64,000 bases of DNA from Microbacterium neungamense (GTDB lineage: Bacteria; Actinomycetota; Actinomycetes; Actinomycetales; Microbacteriaceae): NCBI RefSeq assembly GCF_024971095.1, contig NZ_CP069717.1, positions 434,001-498,000 of the forward strand. The letters are read 5' to 3'. The notes under the pieces are model-generated. The model worked only from the letters and a program-made list of their open reading frames with translations. It was not told the DNA's origin and made no database searches. The position numbers and the translations under genes are program-made. Of the stretch, positions 54,835 to 64,000 are shown one piece after another; the first letter of the stretch is position 1, and every line of letters starts with the position of its first letter.

Positions 54835-54838
<4 letters not shown>
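53951..54838 (-). CDS. livF: branched-chain amino acid ABC transporter ATP-binding protein LivF
   Basis: A 295-residue protein. Residues about 55-295 are a complete ATPase: Walker A GPNGAGKST, the Q-loop FVPQTNNVFPSLTIAENL, signature LSGGERQMVAMSRAL, Walker B VLLLDEPSAGLSP and H-region MVEQNA. The first 54 residues are three near-identical 20-residue units (PSVPAEGGDVVPSTGSGQAT) from a 60-bp DNA repeat, absent in normal LivF (about 235 residues). ATG 54838 overlaps the livG stop (ATGA). It is the last gene of livHMGF. Confidence 0.92.
54671..54822. repeat. 60-bp in-frame tandem repeat in livF
   Basis: The unit contains GACGACGTCCCCGCCCTCGG and the family B half CCTGAGCCTGTCGAAGGG; copies start near 54669, 54729 and 54789, the first two identical across almost the whole unit. 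The period is a multiple of three. Confidence 0.9.
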
Positions 54839-59881
<5,043 letters not shown>

Positions 59882-59948
59882 CCCCGGCCCGGGTCCCTCC
59901 CGGCTGCCTTTTCGGGGTTCCTTTCCGGGTCCATTCCGGGTTCCTTTT

Positions 59949-60024
59949 CCGGGTTTGGGGCGGATTCCTGCGTTCGGGGCGGGTATCCTCCGCCCCGAAC
60001 GCGAGAATGCGCCCCAAACGGGTG
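59949..60024. repeat. 76-bp palindromic repeat (family C), copy 2
   Basis: Nearly identical to 36408-36483: GGGTTTGGGGCGGATTC, GTTCGGGGCGG, CCGCCCCGAACGCGA and GCGCCCCAAACGGGTG in the same order. It stands 68 bases after the guaB stop, where it may also terminate transcription. It is preceded by several TTCCGGGTTCC-like units. Confidence 0.88.
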
Positions 60025-60077
60025 GGGAGGGTGAGGGGAGGGTTCCGGATGCCGGTGACGCGGCGTACCGTGCCAGT

Positions 60078-60353
60078 ATGTGCCGCAGCATCCACACCCT
60101 CCACAATTTCGAGCCGGCCGCGACCTCCGAGGAGGTGCACGCCGCCGCGCTACAGTACGTGCGCAAGATCGCCGGGACGACGAAGCCGTCCAAGGCCAAC
60201 CAGGAGGCCTTCGACCGCGCCGTCGCCGAGATCGCGCACGCCACGCAGCACCTGCTGAACGACCTCGTCGCCACCCGCCCGCCGAAGAATCGCGAGGAGG
60301 AGGCCGCGAAGGCCCGCGCCCGCGCGGTCGCCTCGGGCCGCTACGCCGCCTGA
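60078..60353 (+). CDS. DUF2277 family protein
   Basis: A 91-residue protein. MCRSIHTLHNFEPAATSEEV at the start and YVRKIAGTTKPSKANQEAF are the family signatures, and the C-terminal EEEAAKARARAVASGRY is also typical. DUF2277 is common in actinobacteria and of unknown function; the N-terminal Cys2 and His are conserved. ATG 60078 follows TACCGT by six bases, so the mRNA is leaderless. Confidence 0.88.
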   Translation: MCRSIHTLHNFEPAATSEEVHAAALQYVRKIAGTTKPSKANQEAFDRAVAEIAHATQHLLNDLVATRPPKNREEEAAKARARAVASGRYAA

Positions 60354-60575
60354 TCCGAGGCGGTCCGTCGCCTCGCCGACATCCGGCGGCGCCGTCTTCG
60401 GTGCGCGTCGACGCGCGGACGGATGCCAGGTGCGGACGCATGCCGGGCGCGGGCGGACGCCGGGTGGGGACGGATACCGGCACGACGGATGCCGGGGGTG
60501 CCGACGAGAACCCGGCGCTGAGGATGCTGATAGCCTGGTCGGCTCGCCGCGCAGCGGGCGGAAGGATGCGCCACC

Positions 60576-61349
60576 GTGGGCCATATCGACATCAATGCCG
60601 TCACGCTCAGCCTGCCGGACGGCCGCCCGCTGCTGGACGAGGTGACGTTCCGCGTCGGCGCCGGGTCGACGAGCGCGCTGATCGGGCCGAACGGGGCCGG
60701 CAAGTCGACCCTGCTGCGGATCATCCGCGGCGAGCTGACGCCCGACGACGGCGCGGTCACGATCGACGGCGCGCTCTGGGTGATGGACCAGTTCGTCGGC
60801 CACGGCCGGCCCGGCGCGACCGTCCACGACCTGCTGGTCGGCGTCGCCCCTCGCCGCATCCGTGCCGCCGCCGAGGCGCTCGAGGCGGCGGAGAACGCCC
60901 TCATCGAGGAAGACACCGAGCGCACCCAGATGGCGTACGCCACGGCGATCGCCGAGTACGCCGACGCCGGCGGCTACGAGCACGAGACGGTGTGGGACCA
61001 GTGCACGATCGCCGCCCTCGGCATCCCGTACGAGCGCGCCCGTTTCCGCGACCTCGACACCCTGTCCGGCGGGGAGCAGAAGCGCCTGGCGCTGGAGGCT
61101 CTGCTGCGCGGCCCGGACGATGTGCTGCTTCTCGACGAGCCCGACAACTACCTCGACGTGCCCGCGAAGCGCTGGCTGGAGGAGCGGCTGCGCGAGACGC
61201 CGAAGACCGTGCTGCTGGTCTCACACGACCGCGAGCTGCTCGCCCGCGCCGCCGACCGCATCGTCACGCTCGAGCCGGGCGGCGCGCACCGGCCCCATCC
61301 ATCGCACCCGCCGCCTGTGCACCCGCCCCACCCAGCCCGCCGTGCGTGA
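60576..61349 (+). pseudogene. ABC-F family ATPase, C-terminal half missing
   Basis: The first ABC domain is complete: Walker A GPNGAGKSTLLRII near residue 37, signature LSGGEQKRLALEALL near 165, Walker B VLLLDEPDNYLDVP and VSHDRELLARAADRIVTLEPG near 218-238. An ABC-F protein should then have the linker and a second ABC domain (total 520-600 residues). Here the sequence turns to His/Pro-rich nonsense after about 61285 and stops at 257 residues. The truncated oxidase on the other strand starts in the same place, so DNA has been lost at this junction. ABC-F proteins act on ribosomes. Confidence 0.78.
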
Positions 61350-61620
61350 CCAGGCCGTGCAGGCGCAGCAGCGGCTCGCCGCCCCGCGCCCCCAGCGCGT
61401 CCCAGCCCTCGCGGGAGCGCATCAGCAGGTCGAGGTAGTGGTCCTCGGCGTACGCGTTGTTGAAGTTGCGGGTGGCCCCGTGCGACGCGCCGTGCGTGTG
61501 CCCGCGTCCGAAACGCTCCAGCACCACCGGGCGCCGCCCGCGCCGGGTCAGCTCCCACGCCGCCGCAACTCCCATCGCGCCGCCGCCCACCACGGCGATC
61601 TCCACCGGCTCCTCGATCAT
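61264..61620 (-). pseudogene. FAD-dependent oxidase (MTOX/sarcosine oxidase-like), N-terminal fragment
   Basis: Residues 1-95 are the start of a monomeric sarcosine oxidase/N-methyltryptophan oxidase-like enzyme: the FAD motif IAVVGGGAMGVAAAWEL, VLERFGRGHTHGASHGATRNF, and GGEPLLRLHGLVTHG. After that the frame is Gly/Ala-rich and ends at 61264, whereas the family is about 370-390 residues. The ATG at 61620 has AGGAGG 7 bases upstream. It converges on the truncated ABC-F gene at about 61285-61335. Confidence 0.75.
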
Positions 61621-61679
61621 CCACGCCTCCTCCTGGCGCCCAGTCTGTCAGCGTCGGACCGTGCGGGTAGTCTGGAGCG

Positions 61680-62804
61680 GTGACCATGGAGATCGAGATC
61701 GGCCGGGGCAAGCGCGCCCGTCGTGCCTACACGTTCGACGACATCGCGGTGGTGCCCTCGCGTCGCACCCGCAACCCGGAGGACGTGTCCACGTCGTGGA
61801 CGATCGACGCGTTCCCCTTCGACATCCCGGTGATCGGCGCCCCGATGGATTCCGTGGTGAGCCCGCGGACCGCCATCATGCTCGGCCGACTCGGCGGGCT
61901 CGGCGTGCTCGACCTCGAGGGCCTGTGGACCCGGTACGAGAACCCGGAGCCGCTGCTCGACGAGATCGCCTCGCTGCCCGACGACCGCGCGACGGCCCGG
62001 ATGCAGCAGCTGTACGCGGAGCCGATCAAGCCCGAGCTGATCAAGCAGCGCCTGGCCGAGATCCGCGAGGCCGGCGTCACCGTCGCCGGCTCGCTCACCC
62101 CGCAGCGCACCCAGGAGCTGTACGAGACCGTCGTCGCCGCCGGGGTCGACCTGTTCGTGATCCGCGGCACCACGGTGTCGGCCGAGCACGTCTCCAGCGT
62201 CGCCGAGCCGCTGAATCTCAAGCGGTTCATCTACGATCTCGACGTCCCCGTGATCGTCGGCGGCGCCGCCACCTACACCGCGGCCCTGCACCTGATGCGC
62301 ACCGGCGCGGCCGGCGTGCTCGTCGGCTTCGGCGGGGGAGCGGCGTCGACCACGCGCGCCACGCTCGGCATCCACGCCCCCATGGCGACCGCGGTCTCCG
62401 ACGTCGCCGCCGCGCGCCGCGACTACCTCGACGAGTCCGGCGGCCGCTACGTCCACGTGATCGCGGACGGCGGCGTCGGCACCTCCGGCGACATCGTGAA
62501 GGCCCTCGCGATGGGCGCGGACGCGGTGATGCTCGGCGTCGCGCTGGCGCGGGCGACGGATGCCCCGGGCCGGGGCTACCACTGGGGTCCCGAGGCGCAC
62601 CACCCGCAGCTGCCCCGGGGCCGCCGCGTGGCGGTGCAGGGCATCGGCACGCTCGAGGAGATCCTGTACGGTCCGGCGCCGGTCGCCGACGGCACCGCCA
62701 ACCTCATCGGCGCGCTGCGCAAGTCGATGGCCACGACCGGCTACTCCGACCTCAAGGAGTTCCAGCGCGTCGAGGTGGTGCTCGCACCCTACGAGCAGGG
62801 ATGA
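61680..62804 (+). CDS. guaB3: GuaB3-family IMP dehydrogenase-related protein
   Basis: A 374-residue TIM barrel without CBS domains. YTFDDIAVVPSRRTRNPEDV, PVIGAPMDSVVSP and HVIADGGVGTSGDIVKALAMGADAVML place it in the GuaB3 branch common in actinobacteria. At the position of the IMPDH catalytic Cys the sequence is GGGAASTTR, with Ser223 in that place, so ordinary IMPDH chemistry is doubtful; its reaction is not settled. GTG 61680 follows TAGTCT by six bases (leaderless). The ATGA overlap couples it to the SURF1 gene. Confidence 0.9.
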   Translation: MTMEIEIGRGKRARRAYTFDDIAVVPSRRTRNPEDVSTSWTIDAFPFDIPVIGAPMDSVVSPRTAIMLGRLGGLGVLDLEGLWTRYENPEPLLDEIASLPDDRATARMQQLYAEPIKPELIKQRLAEIREAGVTVAGSLTPQRTQELYETVVAAGVDLFVIRGTTVSAEHVSSVAEPLNLKRFIYDLDVPVIVGGAATYTAALHLMRTGAAGVLVGFGGGAASTTRATLGIHAPMATAVSDVAAARRDYLDESGGRYVHVIADGGVGTSGDIVKALAMGADAVMLGVALARATDAPGRGYHWGPEAHHPQLPRGRRVAVQGIGTLEEILYGPAPVADGTANLIGALRKSMATTGYSDLKEFQRVEVVLAPYEQG

Positions 62805-63619
62805 CCGCATCCGGACCTGACGAGACGGCCGGCGTGAGCGACACCGTGCCGTTTCCGCCGACGCTGCGCGAGGTGATGCTCCGTCCGCGCTGGCTGGGGA
62901 TGCTCGCGCTGTGCCTCATCGTCGCCGGCGTGTTCGCGTTCCTCGGCCAGTGGCAGCTCGGCCGCGCCGTCGACACCGACCCGCCGCCGCCCGGCGCGAC
63001 CGAGCAGGTGCGTCCCCTGGAGGACGTCGTTCAGCCCGGCGAGTACCTCGGCGAGGCATCGGGCGGGCAGCGCGTGTCCGTCTCGGGCACCTGGGTGCCG
63101 GAGGACTTCATCGTCGTCTCCTCCCGGTTCAACGACGGCGCCGAGGGATACTGGGTGACCGGGCAGCTGCGCGTCGCCGAGCGCACCTCGATCGCCGTCG
63201 CGCTCGGCTGGGCGCCGACGCGGGAGCAGGCGGATGCCGCGGCCGCGCGGCTCACGGATGCCGGTGCCGCCGAGACCCGGATCACCGGCCGCCTCATCGA
63301 CGACGAGGGCGTGACCGTGCCGCCGCGGTCCGACCCCGACGAGCTCACCCGGATGTCGCCGGCTGCGCTGCTGGGACGCTGGCACGACGTGGAGCAGCTG
63401 TCGGTGTACCGGCCGTACCTCGCCTCGGCCGCGGCGCCGCCGGGCCTGGTCGACATCGTCTCGCCCGCACCCGAGCAGAAGTCCCCGGTCAACTGGCTGA
63501 ACATCTTCTACGCCGCGGAATGGGCCGTGTTCGCCGGCTTCGCCTTCTACCTCTGGTACCGCCTCGCGAAGGACGCCTGGGAGCGGGAACTCGAGGAACT
63601 CGCCGTCGCCGACGAGTGA
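62801..63619 (+). CDS. SURF1-family cytochrome oxidase assembly protein
   Basis: A 272-residue protein with the SURF1 layout: an N-terminal membrane helix (LGMLALCLIVAGVFAFLGQWQLGR, residues about 33-56), an external domain with VSVSGTWVPEDFIVVSSRF and GYWVTGQL, and a C-terminal helix (NWLNIFYAAEWAVFAGFAFYLWYR). SURF1 proteins help assemble cytochrome c oxidase, in some cases by heme a insertion. The ATG overlaps the guaB3 stop. Confidence 0.88.
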   Translation: MTASGPDETAGVSDTVPFPPTLREVMLRPRWLGMLALCLIVAGVFAFLGQWQLGRAVDTDPPPPGATEQVRPLEDVVQPGEYLGEASGGQRVSVSGTWVPEDFIVVSSRFNDGAEGYWVTGQLRVAERTSIAVALGWAPTREQADAAAARLTDAGAAETRITGRLIDDEGVTVPPRSDPDELTRMSPAALLGRWHDVEQLSVYRPYLASAAAPPGLVDIVSPAPEQKSPVNWLNIFYAAEWAVFAGFAFYLWYRLAKDAWERELEELAVADE

Positions 63620-63806
63620 AGCGGCATCCGCGACGGCACGGGCGGTGACCATCCGGTGACCGATCGGCGAACGCCCTTGAGGAACGTCGCCGGCCCCCTC
63701 TAGGGTCACTTGCAGATGCGTGTGCCCGATGCCCGACCGGGCTCGGCGCGCGCTCGGCGACGGTTTCACGAGGGCCGTCGTTCACCTGACCGAGGAGACA
63801 GCACCG

Positions 63807-64000
63807 ATGATGTCCGCCCCCGAGGACGGGAACCGCCCGGTTCCCGTCCCGCACCGTCGCACGAGGGGACGCATCGGCGCCCTCGCCATGACCACCGCCG
63901 TCGCCCTGAGCTTCGGCTCCCTGGCCGCGGCGCCCGCCGGCGCTGAGGAGACCGCCGAGCCGCAGGCGGTGGAGACCCCGGCCGCGGCCACCTCCACCGG
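63807..64000 (+). CDS. secreted protein, N-terminal part only (window edge)
   Basis: An open frame from ATG 63807 (ATG 63810 also possible) to the edge. HRRTRGRIGALAMTTAVALSF and LAAAPAGAEE form a signal peptide with a basic N region and a cleavage site near residue 47; the mature start is Glu/Ala/Thr-rich. GAGGAGA lies 9 bases upstream. The domain that would name it is beyond the window. Confidence 0.7.
   Translation, partial: MMSAPEDGNRPVPVPHRRTRGRIGALAMTTAVALSFGSLAAAPAGAEETAEPQAVETPAAATST

Overview
This window looks like chromosomal DNA of a high-GC Gram-positive actinobacterium, most likely Microbacteriaceae and probably Microbacterium or a close relative. The evidence is GC near 70 percent, many leaderless genes with a TANNNT box 6-7 bases before the start codon, a CIRCE-controlled groES, a GuaB/GuaB3 pair, a DUF2277 gene, and several families of short dispersed repeats that also run through coding sequence. 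No rRNA, tRNA or CRISPR array was seen.

Layout. 1-180 is the 3' end of glmM. About 0.5-37.3 kb is a large surface or exopolysaccharide locus lying between glmM and the coaA-glmS-acpS-alr block. It holds UDP-glucose dehydrogenase, a Wzy/O-antigen-ligase-like membrane protein, two Wzz/BY-type tyrosine autokinases (one frameshifted), two low-molecular-weight tyrosine phosphatases (one broken), a polyprenyl-phosphate sugar transferase to start the repeat unit, a type I ABC flippase, about ten glycosyltransferases including a GT4-GT2 fusion, a pyruvyltransferase, a GT11-like enzyme, a PP-loop ATPase, a DUF4012 protein, a VanZ protein, a Tat-type secreted protein and an internally deleted signal peptidase I. 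Two small modules are less usual: nucleotidyltransferase/PqqD-like/MauE-thioredoxin (27.1-29.2 kb) and HprK-like kinase with a PqqD-like tail/PqqD-like (35.0-36.3 kb). An IS110-family element with a frameshifted transposase interrupts the locus at 14.8-16.2 kb.

37.3-50.5 kb is mostly housekeeping: ppx, a membrane protein with a Pro-rich tail, coaA, glmS, acpS, alr, and the tRNA t6A set tsaE-tsaB-rimI-tsaD, followed by two membrane proteins and a methyltransferase. 50.9-51.3 kb is groES with two CIRCE operators, followed by rarD. 52.6-58.1 kb is a branched-chain amino acid ABC transporter: livK on the plus strand converges on livHMGF on the minus strand. 58.4-63.6 kb holds guaB, DUF2277, a truncated ABC-F gene joined tail to tail with a truncated FAD oxidase, guaB3 and a SURF1-family gene. 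The window ends inside a secreted-protein gene.

How it fits together. In the polysaccharide locus, sugar nucleotides (UDP-glucuronate from Ugd) would feed the initiating phosphosugar transferase and the glycosyltransferases; the flippase and the Wzy-like protein would export and polymerise; the BY-kinase/phosphatase pairs would set chain length or flux. Themes worth attention are a CTGGGGA motif clustered at starts of polysaccharide genes, repeats that have become coding linkers or tails, several one-base frameshifts and three abrupt gene-gene junctions (genuine decay or assembly faults), and a strongly over-represented GGATGC/GCATCC hexamer.
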